Below are positions 9,531 through 17,494 of a stretch of 59,346 nucleotides of DNA, one piece after another (position 1 is the stretch's first letter; each line of letters begins with the position of its first letter). The position numbers were made by a program, and so were the translations under genes. The stretch comes from Streptomyces sp. ISL-10 (GTDB taxonomy: Bacteria; Actinomycetota; Actinomycetes; Streptomycetales; Streptomycetaceae). The stretch lies in NCBI RefSeq assembly GCF_018614575.1, contig NZ_JAGGOJ010000042.1:1-59346 (forward strand), given 5' to 3'. The notes under the pieces are model-generated. The model saw only the letters and a list, made by a program, of their open reading frames with translations, was not told where the DNA came from and did not search any database.

Positions 9531-10973
9531 ATGGCGGGTATCGCGCTACGGGGCGCGTTGGAGCGGCGGAATACGGGGCGAAGCCGCGGGGGTGGGGGCT
9601 CGTGGTGGGTAGCGGTGCGGGCCTGGGTGGCGGGGGTAGCGGTGCTGGCGGGTTTGGCCGTCCCGATCGCCCTGGCCGCGCCCGCCACGGCGACGCAGAC
9701 CCGAACCCTCGCCTATGTCGCCAACGAGGGCACGGACGATGTGTCGGTGATCGACACCGCCACCAACACCGTTGTGGCCACCATCGCCGTCGGCGACAGC
9801 CCCAGGGACGCGGCGGTCACCCCGGACAACTCCCGCGTCTACGTCACGAACGTCGCGGATTCCACTGTGTCGGTGATCGAGACCGCCACCAATACGGTCA
9901 TCGCTACCATCACCGGTTTCAGCGCTCCGTTTGCGTTGGCGGTCACTCCGGACGGTTCCCGCGTCTACGTCACCAATCTCGACAACACTGTGTTGGTCAT
10001 CGATACCGACACCAACACCATCGTGGCCACCATCGCCGTCGGCAACACGCCCTTTGGGGTGGCGGTCACTCCGGACGGTTCCCGCGTCTACGTCACCAAC
10101 CTCGACGATGACAACGTGTCGGTGATCGACACAGTCACCAACACCGTCATCGACACCATCGCCGACGGTGACGGTCCGACCGGATTGGCCGTGAGCCCGG
10201 ACGGTCTCCGTGTGTACGTGGCCAAATTCAACGATGACGCTGTGTCGGTGATCGAGACGGCCACCAACACCGTCGTGGACACGGTCACCGTCGGCGACGG
10301 CCCCATCGCGTTGGCGGTCACTCCGGACGGTTCCCGTGTCTACGTCGCCAACCAGAATGATGACAGCGTGTCGGTGATCGAGACGGCCACCAACACTGTC
10401 ATCGACACCGTCACAGTCGGCGATTTCCCGTCCGATGTGGCGGTCACTCCGGACGGTTCCCGCGTGTACGTCACCACCGCCGACGATGACGCTGTGTCGG
10501 TCATCGAGACGGCCTCCAACACCGTCATCGACACGGTCACCGTCGGCGACGCGCCGCGCGGTGTGGCGATCGGGACCGTCGAAGAGCGGATCCCGACGCG
10601 GCTGAGGCTGAAGGCGGAGAAGGACAAGAAGGGGAAGGATTCAAAGGAATCAAAGGGCAGGAACGGCGTCGAACTGATCGCCCGGCTGACCGCTGAGGGT
10701 GAGCCCCTGGAGGGCGAGACCGTCACCTTCACCACCGACACCACCACGCTGTGCACCGCCACCACCAACGACAAGGGCAAGGCGACCTGCAAGGTCCGCG
10801 GCAAGCAGGGCAAGGAAATCTGCTACACCGCCACCTTCGCCGGTGACGACACCTACCTGCCCTCCACTGCCACACTCTGCAGGCAGCACGACCACGGCAG
10901 GCCCGACACCCGACGAGGACTGCCCGGCCAGCGCGACATCCACATCCTGCCGATGTCGCCGACAGGGGCATGA
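9531..10973 (+). CDS. Secreted YVTN-family beta-propeller protein with C-terminal Ig-like domain
   Basis: 480 residues from ATG 9531 behind GGAGG. The first 55 residues have an Arg-rich n-region, a hydrophobic core (VAVLAGLAVPIALAAPATA) and an AXA-like cleavage site, so it is exported. Seven tandem repeats of about 42 residues follow (residues about 58-350), each with the pattern SRVYVTN...VSVIDTATNTV..TI.VG..P.GVAVTPDG. This is one blade each of a closed seven-bladed propeller. A Lys/Ser linker (KAEKDKKGKDSKESKGRNG) then leads to a domain resembling bacterial Ig-like repeats (ARLTAEGEPLEGETVTF ... YLPSTATLC). Such proteins usually mediate binding at the cell surface. No partner is adjacent. 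The C-terminal tail beyond residue 455 looks unstructured. Confidence 0.88.
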   Translation: MAGIALRGALERRNTGRSRGGGGSWWVAVRAWVAGVAVLAGLAVPIALAAPATATQTRTLAYVANEGTDDVSVIDTATNTVVATIAVGDSPRDAAVTPDNSRVYVTNVADSTVSVIETATNTVIATITGFSAPFALAVTPDGSRVYVTNLDNTVLVIDTDTNTIVATIAVGNTPFGVAVTPDGSRVYVTNLDDDNVSVIDTVTNTVIDTIADGDGPTGLAVSPDGLRVYVAKFNDDAVSVIETATNTVVDTVTVGDGPIALAVTPDGSRVYVANQNDDSVSVIETATNTVIDTVTVGDFPSDVAVTPDGSRVYVTTADDDAVSVIETASNTVIDTVTVGDAPRGVAIGTVEERIPTRLRLKAEKDKKGKDSKESKGRNGVELIARLTAEGEPLEGETVTFTTDTTTLCTATTNDKGKATCKVRGKQGKEICYTATFAGDDTYLPSTATLCRQHDHGRPDTRRGLPGQRDIHILPMSPTGA

Positions 10974-11135
10974 GCCTGCCCGGCCGAACCTCGCCTCCTC
11001 GTCGCAGTCGTAACCAGCGATTCGGTGACCGTTCCGCCTCACAGGACCGCGACGCTCCCCGCACACGCGGTGGCCCCTGACCCCAGTCTCAGGTTCTAGT
11101 GGTCGTCGCAACACCCCTGTTCAAAGGGGTGCTAG

Positions 11136-11312
11136 ATGGAGGTCCCAGGGCCCTGGTCCGTGAGCGGATACTTCCGGCTCATGTACCAGGGCCTGACCAG
11201 CTGTGAAGCGTGCCGGATCGTTGGAATCAACCCGGGACCGGCAAACGCTGGCGGAACGGCCGCAACGCCACCCGGGTGCCCACCGGGGCCTCGAAGCCGT
11301 GGAAGCAGTAGA
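11136..11312 (+). pseudogene. IS30-type transposase N-terminal remnant
   Basis: The frame gives SGYFRLMYQGLTSCEACRIV followed by GINPG. After a one-base shift near 11240 it reads TGKRWRNGRNATRVPTG and then stops. This is the N-terminal helix-turn-helix of streptomycete IS30-type transposases (EACRIVGINRRTGKRWRNG is the usual core). The DDE domain is absent. The 3' limit is uncertain, because a minus-strand small gene overlaps its end. Confidence 0.6.
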
Positions 11313-11433
11313 AGCACACCAGCTGGCCTGTGCCTCCGTACCCAAGCCGCTTCCAGTGCTCCGGCGGCCGCTCCGCGACGTGTACCTCCCAACGGGTCTC
11401 CAGGTCGCCACGACCAGTTAATTCGTCCTGCAC
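11227..11433 (-). CDS. Small hypothetical protein with a CFYC motif, possibly truncated
   Basis: The frame starts at GTG 11433, a few nucleotides behind AAGGGGAGGGG, and encodes about 68 residues (QDELTGRGDLETRWEVHVAE ... WKRLGYGGTGQLVCFYCFHG ...). Composition is ordinary for a folded protein rather than for shadow translation. A C-x-x-C pair (CFYC) could bind metal. Its 3' third overlaps the IS30 relic, so the C-terminus may be foreign. I do not recognise a family. Confidence 0.42.
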   Translation of the reverse strand: MQDELTGRGDLETRWEVHVAERPPEHWKRLGYGGTGQLVCFYCFHGFEAPVGTRVALRPFRQRLPVPG

Positions 11434-11832
11434 GGCACCCCTCCCCTTCGCTGCGTCACTCCGGTTGCTGCCGTTGCCGGAGGGCCGGGAAACGCGACGC
11501 CCCACAAGACGTGCCGCACCGGCCGGTGTTCGCCGCCGAGTTCTCCATCAAGTCATCCGCCAGGCGGTGGACGACTCCCGTCCGGGCCAGGGTCCTCTTT
11601 GCCGGTCAGGCTCCCTTTCGCGTCACGGCGATGTACGCGGCTGCGCGCCAACTACAGGGAGAGGGAGAGGCAGTGGAGACGAGGGCGACGGGGGTCTACC
11701 GGGAGCGGGCGGAGCGCCGCTGGCGGACGCGGGAACGGGCGAGGCCCGCGGCGACGGCTGGCAGCGCACCGAGGAAGAGAGCAGCTGCTACGACTGGCCA
11801 GCCGGTACAGCACCCTGACACTCCAACAGGCC
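11434..11832. other. 400-bp gap without a supported gene
   Basis: Open frames on both strands are Arg-rich and lack ribosome sites. Between an IS30 relic and an IS3 relic, this is most likely decayed IS flank. Confidence 0.4.
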
Positions 11833-12003
11833 GCCTGGCACCGTTGTCGATCTGGTCCTGGCGGACCCATTTGCGCAGCGTCTCGGTCGTCCCGATCCCC
11901 AGCTTGGCGGCGACTGCCTTCATCGCGGCCCACTCGGTGTCGTACTCGGGCCGCACCTCGGCGACCAAGCGGACCGCGCGCTTGCGCAGCTCAACGGGAT
12001 AGT
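11833..12003 (-). pseudogene. IS3-family OrfA fragment
   Basis: Reading leftwards from 12003 the peptide is YPVELRKRAVRLVAEVRPEY, then DTEWAAMKAVAAKLGIGTTE and TLRKWVRQDQID. This is the conserved HTH (transposase_8) portion of streptomycete IS3-family OrfA proteins. The first few residues and everything after about residue 55 are missing, and there is no OrfB. It ends about 30 bp from the MarR operator, so an old IS3 end may now form the promoter-distal flank of that gene. Confidence 0.8.
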
Positions 12004-12033
12004 GAGCAGTGCACGGTTGACTCCACTCGCCAC

Positions 12034-12058
12034 ATAACGTTACGTTGCTTAACGTTAT
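12034..12058. promoter_or_regulatory. Probable MarR autoregulatory operator
   Basis: A perfect 9-bp inverted repeat, ATAACGTTA (12034-12042) and TAACGTTAT (12050-12058), with a 7-bp spacer. Its right arm overlaps the ATG of the MarR gene at 12057. Centre-to-centre spacing of the arms is 16 bp and the half-sites are AT-rich, both usual for MarR dimers. Binding there would block translation-initiation-proximal transcription, implying autorepression and co-control of the adjacent esterase. Confidence 0.65.
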
Positions 12059-12542
12059 GAGTATTAACGAATCCTGGAGTGAAGGTCGGGAAGGGCCCCC
12101 CGAGGCGCTGGCCAGGTGGACCGGCTTCCTGTTGAACTGGGTCGCAGCCCACGCCCGTGAGGCTTATGAGCAGGTCGTGGCGCAGGTCGGGCTGAAACCG
12201 CAGCACCTGGGCGTTCTGACCCAGATTCAGCACGGCCCGATGATTCAGGCACGGCTGAGTGACCGGCTGAGGGTGTTCAAGCCCGTCATGGTCACCCTGG
12301 TGAACGAGCTGGAGGCGATGGCCCTGGCAGAGCGTCGGCCGCACGCCATCGACCGCCGTGCCATCGAGGTGCACATTCTTCCTGCCGGCCTGGCCAAGGT
12401 CAGGGAAGTCGAGCGGCTCAGCGAGCAAGCCTCCGCCGAGTTTTTCGACCCGCTCACCCCCCAGGAGCAGCAGATTCTGCACGGCCTGCTCACCAAGCTC
12501 GCCAAGGACGGGCCGGCCGGCCCCTGGCAGTCCCTGCGCTGA
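12057..12542 (+). CDS. MarR-family transcriptional regulator
   Basis: 161 residues. ATG 12057 is chosen over TTG 12045 because the upstream codons lie in the operator palindrome. The winged-helix core is visible: dimer helix (ALARWTGFLLNWVAAHAREA), recognition region (LKPQHLGVLTQIQHGPMIQA, RLSDRLRVFKPVMVTLVNEL), wing (ALAERRPHAIDRRAIEVHIL) and C-terminal dimer helices. Such proteins typically repress until a hydrophobic or phenolic ligand binds. The type B carboxylesterase starts 70 bp downstream on the same strand, and a shared transcript is likely. The ligand could be an ester substrate or product of that enzyme. Confidence 0.88.
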   Translation: MSINESWSEGREGPPEALARWTGFLLNWVAAHAREAYEQVVAQVGLKPQHLGVLTQIQHGPMIQARLSDRLRVFKPVMVTLVNELEAMALAERRPHAIDRRAIEVHILPAGLAKVREVERLSEQASAEFFDPLTPQEQQILHGLLTKLAKDGPAGPWQSLR

Positions 12543-12611
12543 TGTGAAACGCCCTAACAACGCCAAACACCGGGGTTGGCCGGCGCTAAGGGCTCTTACC
12601 AGGAGGAACGC

Positions 12612-14051
12612 ATGCACGACACGGTCAAGACCCAGCAAGGCCTGGTCCGCGGCCGCACCCACGACGGCATCGTCTCGTTCAAGGGCATCCCGTACGCCGC
12701 CGCACCCGATGGCCTGAGACGTTTCCTGCCACCCCAGCCGGCAGCCTCCTGGGACGGGGTGCGGAAAGCCGATGCCTTCGGCAGCGCGCCGCCGCAACGA
12801 CCGCCGGCGCCGGGGGTCCCGGCGGTGTGGCGGCCTGGCGACGGCCTGGACTGCCTGACGGTGAACGTCTGGACCCCGACACCTGTGGACGCTGCCCTGC
12901 CCGTGATGGTATGGATCTACGGCGGCCAGTGGACCTACGGCGCCTCGTCGATGCCGCACTACGACGGTTCCGTCCTGGCCGGATCCGGTGTGGTCGTAGT
13001 GACCTTCAACTACCGAACCGGCTTCGAAGGCTTCGGCCGCCTGCCCGGCATCCCCAACAACCGTGGCCTGCTGGACCAAATCGCTGCACTGACCTGGATC
13101 CAGGACAACATTGCCGTCTTCGGCGGCGACCCCGGCAATGTCACCGTTTTCGGCTCCTCCGCAGGCGGTGCCTCCGCCGCCCTGCTCGCCGCCGCGCCCG
13201 CAGCAGCCGACCTGTTCCGGCGGTGCATCGTGCAAAGCCTTCCGGCCGGCTACTTCAGCGCAGCCGAAGCCCAGCAGGTCACCGAACGGCTCGCGGCAGT
13301 CACCGGCACCGCCCCTACCCGGGACGGGCTGGCCGAACTGCCCCCTCAAGCCCTCGTGGAGGTGCCGGACAGGCAGCTGACCGGCGGGTGCCCAGGCGGC
13401 GCATTCGCCCCGGTCATCGACGGGGACCTGGTCACAGGACCTCCCTGGCAGGCCCTCGCCGACGGGCGGGCCCGCCACGTCGACATGCTCTGCGGCTTTA
13501 CCCACGACGAACACCGCGGCTTCCCGCCCACGGCCGACCCTGCACGGATCGACCTGGCGGCCGCTGCCACCCAGTTCGGCCTCGCGCCCAACGCGGCCCT
13601 GGCCTACCGCGCCGCCTACCCCGACAGCACCGCCGCCGAACTGTTCACCACGCTCATGTCCGACGCACTGGTCCGCATGCCGACGACCTTCACCGCCGAA
13701 GCACACGCCCGGACGGGCGGCCGCACCTGGTTGTACGACTTCGCCTGGCAAGGCCCGATCGGCGCCGCCCACGGCATCGACATCCCGTTCGTCTTCGGCC
13801 TCCCCCACACCCGCTACGCCGCCCGCTTCCTCGGCACCCCGCCTCCCGTCGGCTTCGCCGCCCTGTCCCACCAGATCCGCACCGCATGGACATCCTTCGC
13901 CACCACCGGCGACCCAGGCTGGCCACCCTTCGACACCCACCTCCGCACCACACACATCTGGGACACCACCCCTGCCGACACCGCCTATCCCGTGCCGGAC
14001 TCCCACCACATCTGGAGCCAGACACAGTCCTCTCACCCCGCCGACCAGTAG
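12612..14051 (+). CDS. Type B carboxylesterase
   Basis: 479 residues from ATG 12612 with AGGAGG just upstream. It hydrolyses carboxylic esters through a Ser-acid-His triad. The nucleophile elbow is FGSSAGGASAA (about residue 185), preceded by the oxyanion-hole region VMVWIYGGQW and the type B hallmark DCLTVNVWTP. The catalytic His is in AAHGIDIPFVFG (about residue 385). The acid is probably the Glu/Asp in GFTHDEHRGF. Length and order match PF00135 bacterial pNB-type esterases. No signal peptide is seen, so it is cytoplasmic. The MarR gene directly upstream probably controls it. Confidence 0.92.
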   Translation: MHDTVKTQQGLVRGRTHDGIVSFKGIPYAAAPDGLRRFLPPQPAASWDGVRKADAFGSAPPQRPPAPGVPAVWRPGDGLDCLTVNVWTPTPVDAALPVMVWIYGGQWTYGASSMPHYDGSVLAGSGVVVVTFNYRTGFEGFGRLPGIPNNRGLLDQIAALTWIQDNIAVFGGDPGNVTVFGSSAGGASAALLAAAPAAADLFRRCIVQSLPAGYFSAAEAQQVTERLAAVTGTAPTRDGLAELPPQALVEVPDRQLTGGCPGGAFAPVIDGDLVTGPPWQALADGRARHVDMLCGFTHDEHRGFPPTADPARIDLAAAATQFGLAPNAALAYRAAYPDSTAAELFTTLMSDALVRMPTTFTAEAHARTGGRTWLYDFAWQGPIGAAHGIDIPFVFGLPHTRYAARFLGTPPPVGFAALSHQIRTAWTSFATTGDPGWPPFDTHLRTTHIWDTTPADTAYPVPDSHHIWSQTQSSHPADQ

Positions 14052-14222
14052 GGCTGAGGACCTTCCCCGGAGCACGCCGCCGAACGCGACCCTGCGTCCG
14101 CCGGAAACGCTGGTCAAGATCAACTATTGGGGCTCTTGGGCTCATCCCCGCAACACCCCCATCAGTGCCGTCATTTCTGCCTCCGGAACCGGTCAACGAC
14201 CGCTGTTCCTAGAAATCAACGA

Positions 14223-14423
14223 AGCCAGACGTTCGACGTCGTACAGAGGCTCATCGAGCAGGGAGCCCCGCCGGAGGCTGTCGACCGGGCACGCCGGGCG
14301 CTCCAGGAGGATCAGCACTACGCGCAGCAGCAGCGGGACCGGGCCGTCGGCCGCACAGCGCGGCTGCGCCGGGACGCCGGTGAGGCAGGAGCCCGCGAAC
14401 TGACGGATTCGCCGGCTCCGTAG
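14223..14423 (+). pseudogene. C-terminal piece of a helical Gln/Arg-rich protein
   Basis: The last 66 residues of an open frame read DVVQRLIEQGAPPEAVDRAR followed by a QEDQHYAQQQRD segment. They lack a plausible start. They match, in sequence and in order, the C-terminal part of the broken gene on the opposite strand just downstream (AAQGTPPETVNRAR ... EDQQHAHQQ), so the two are paralogues facing each other. The family is unknown to me. Predicted all-helical, probably cytoplasmic. Confidence 0.5.
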
Positions 14424-14427
14424 GGGA

Positions 14428-14955
14428 CTACCGGCTGAGCCCCCGCTGCGGGCGGGGACGCTGCAGGCCGTCGAGACGGGGCCCCGGTGCAGTCTGCCGG
14501 GTCGCCTCCCTGGCCACCAGGGCGGCACGTGCCGTGTGCAGTTGGGCACGGTCGATTGCTTCGGCTTGCTGGTGCGCCGGAGGAAGCTCTCGGCGCCGGT
14601 TCTGCTCACCATCGATCAGCCCCAGCTGCTGCTTGATCTGAGCAGTCTGCTGGTGGGCGTGCTGCTGGTCTTCGCGCGCGGACTCGCGCGCCCGGTTCAC
14701 TGTCTCGGGCGGGGTTCCTTGGGCTGCCATCTGCTGGACCAGGCCCGTCCATGTGCTTCTCCGCTTGCCGACTGGCGGTGTCGGCGGCTTGCGCAGCTTT
14801 GACCAGGTGACCGCGTCGCCGGTCGATCTCGTCGTCTGTCTGGAACTGCAGAGGCAGCGGCTGACGGTCGGGCAGCGGCTCGGTTGCGAGCCTGCGCAGC
14901 AGGTGCTGGGCTGCTTCGTGGGCGGACCGGGACGGGCTGCTGTGGTCGGGGATGC
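14428..14955 (-). pseudogene. Helical hypothetical protein with a frameshift, paralogue of the facing fragment
   Basis: Leftwards from about 14955 the frame reads HEAAQHLLRRLATEPLPDRQ then PLPLQFQTDDEIDRRRGHLV and AEKHMDG. At about 14740 it continues in a different frame as QQMAAQGTPPETVNRARESA ... LPPAHQQAEAIDRAQLHTAR to the stop at 14428. A single extra base explains the break. There is no membrane or signal segment. No function can be assigned. The facing plus-strand piece at 14.2-14.4 kb shares the PPE-V-RAR core. Confidence 0.5.
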
Positions 14956-15255
14956 GGCTACCAGGAAGCGCTGCGCCGCGTCCGGGAGGCCGCTGCCCGC
15001 CCTGGCTCGATGCCGCAGGACGTGAGACTGCAGTCCCGCCTTTCCCCGGATTTCCTGCCGAGTGGCGAGACTTTAAGTCCACTTTGTGGCTTCGCGTCGT
15101 TGTCGTTGGGGGAGCGAGGTCCCAGCGGTTTCTATCGCCGTCGCCAGCGAAGCAATGAGCTTCCGCTGTTCGCCCGCTGGCACGCCCCAATGGCTCAACC
15201 GCTCCAGGATGCTCCTGACCTCGGACACCGCTGAGCGACGCGCCTGCCGGTCTCC

Positions 15256-15592
<337 letters not shown>

Positions 15593-15805
15593 CGGCGGCG
15601 GAGCAGTGCGCCTGACCTGGGATTTGGCCCGGAAGGCGTCCTGCCACTCGCCGCGTTGCGTTGGCTGCGCGGCGCTCGAGGCTGCGGGCCGACGCTACGA
15701 CGTGCGCGCCACCACACGTGGGTGAACCATTGAAAGAGGTCGTGCGTTCAGCAGCCGTATGCGGGCGAAGTCAAACTTGGGCTTGGACTTCTAGAGGTGG
15801 CGAGC

Positions 15806-17494
15806 GTGGACGATTTCGATGCCGTCGTCGTCGGATCGGGTTTCGGCGGGTCCGTGACCGCTTTTCGCCTGGCCGAGGCAGACCTGCGCGTATGCATTCT
15901 GGAAAGAGGAAAGTCGTTCCCGCCCGGGTCTTTTCCACGTAGCCCCCACGACACGGCCAAGAACTTCTGGGATCCGGATTCCCACCTGTACGGGATGTAC
16001 GACATGTGGAGCTTCTCGAAGCTCGACGCCCTTGTGTCCAGCGGGCTCGGCGGAGGCTCGTTGATCTATGCGAATGTACTGATTCGCAAGCCGGAAAGCT
16101 GGTTCGTACACGAGTCGTTCGACGGCGGCTACGAGAACTGGCCCGTCACACGTGAGGACCTCGATCCTCACTACGATCGCGTCGAGACCATGCTGGGGGC
16201 GCAGCGGTACCCGTTCCATGAGAAGCCTTACCAGGACACACCCAAGACCGCCGCCATGCAGCAGGCGGCCTCGCGGCTGGGTCTTCCGTGGGAGCTTCCA
16301 CCGCTGGCCGTCTCCTTCGGAGACCCCCCGGTGCCCGGCGTTCCCATCGAGGGCGGTGAGAACAATCTGCACCACAGCCCACGCTATACGTGCAGACTTG
16401 TCGGTGAATGCGACCTGGGTTGCAACTTCGGCAGCAAGAACAGCCTGGATTTCACCTACCTCAGCGCCGCGGACCGGCTCGGGGTGGATATCCGGCCCTG
16501 CTGTGAGGTCCGCTCGTTCGAACCGATCCGAGGGGGGTTCCTGGTCTCGTACATCGCGCATGGCGCCGCCGGGGGCGGAGATCCGCACGCGGCTCCCGAG
16601 CGGCGCACCGTGAAGGCCAGACGGCTGATTCTCTCCGCCGGTACCCTCGGCACCACCTATCTGCTGCTGAGGAACCGCAGCGCCTTTCCTGCACTCAGCC
16701 CGATGCTGGGTAATCGTTTCTCCGGAAACGGGGACTTTCTCGGGCTGGTGCTCAAAGCACGCGAAAGGCGTCAGGACCGGCCGGGGAAGACGATTCCTCG
16801 CATACTGGAACCGAGTTTCGGCCCGGTCATCACGAGTGCGATGCGCATGGACCGCAAGGCGCACGGCGAGACAGCCCGGGGTTTCTACATCGAGGATGCC
16901 GGTTACCCGGAATTGCTCAACTGGCTCGTCGAGCACAACGTCCTCACCGTGTCCAACCGGGTCGCGAGGTTCCTGCTGCGGCGAGGCTGGTCGCGGCTGA
17001 CCGGAACCGCCAAAAGCCGTGTCGGTCGACAGCTCGGTGAGGCCATGGGCAAGGGGCTGTTCACAGCGACGTCCCTACCGTTGCTCGGCATGGGCAGGGA
17101 CGTCCCCAACGGCCGGATGTTTCTCCGGGACGGGCATCTGGACCTCGACTGGCATCTGGCCGCCTCCGATCAATACTTCGACCAGATGAACGAGACCATG
17201 GAGCGCGTGTCACACGATCTGGGCGGGCGCTACGCCTCGAATCCCCTGTGGTGGCTCAACCGCCTCATCACCGTGCATCCCTTGGGTGGCGCGCCAATGG
17301 GGCGCACTGCGCAGGAAGGCGTGGTGGACTCCTTCGGGCGTGTGTACGGCTGTCCGGGGTTGTCGATCGCCGACGGCTCGGTGATGCCCGGTCCCGTGGG
17401 CCCGAATCCTTCACTCACCATCGCGGCGCTGGCCGACCGGTCGGCCGACCGCATCATCGAGGATCACCGGAAGAACCCTACGAGGCCGTCATGA
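15806..17494 (+). CDS. GMC-family FAD-dependent oxidoreductase (cholesterol-oxidase-like)
   Basis: About 562 residues. GTG 15806 has AGAGGTGG at good spacing; GTG 15797 is an alternative. The dinucleotide-binding motif GSGFGGSVTAFRLAE is at the N-terminus. The GGGSLIYANV flavin segment, a Cys-containing TCRLVGECDLGCNFGSKNSL stretch, and the C-terminal GMC signature (VHPLGGAPMG ... GLSIADGSVMPGPVGPNPSL) follow. The HPLGG and PNPS blocks hold the active-site His/Asn of the family. It oxidises an alcohol, possibly a sterol or other lipid. There is no signal peptide. It overlaps the lipase gene by ATGA, indicating translational coupling. Confidence 0.88.
   Translation: MDDFDAVVVGSGFGGSVTAFRLAEADLRVCILERGKSFPPGSFPRSPHDTAKNFWDPDSHLYGMYDMWSFSKLDALVSSGLGGGSLIYANVLIRKPESWFVHESFDGGYENWPVTREDLDPHYDRVETMLGAQRYPFHEKPYQDTPKTAAMQQAASRLGLPWELPPLAVSFGDPPVPGVPIEGGENNLHHSPRYTCRLVGECDLGCNFGSKNSLDFTYLSAADRLGVDIRPCCEVRSFEPIRGGFLVSYIAHGAAGGGDPHAAPERRTVKARRLILSAGTLGTTYLLLRNRSAFPALSPMLGNRFSGNGDFLGLVLKARERRQDRPGKTIPRILEPSFGPVITSAMRMDRKAHGETARGFYIEDAGYPELLNWLVEHNVLTVSNRVARFLLRRGWSRLTGTAKSRVGRQLGEAMGKGLFTATSLPLLGMGRDVPNGRMFLRDGHLDLDWHLAASDQYFDQMNETMERVSHDLGGRYASNPLWWLNRLITVHPLGGAPMGRTAQEGVVDSFGRVYGCPGLSIADGSVMPGPVGPNPSLTIAALADRSADRIIEDHRKNPTRPS

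Noticed and set aside
12827..14212. 461-residue alternative frame inside the esterase gene
   Set aside because: Out-of-frame Arg/Pro-rich shadow of a clearly recognised carboxylesterase.
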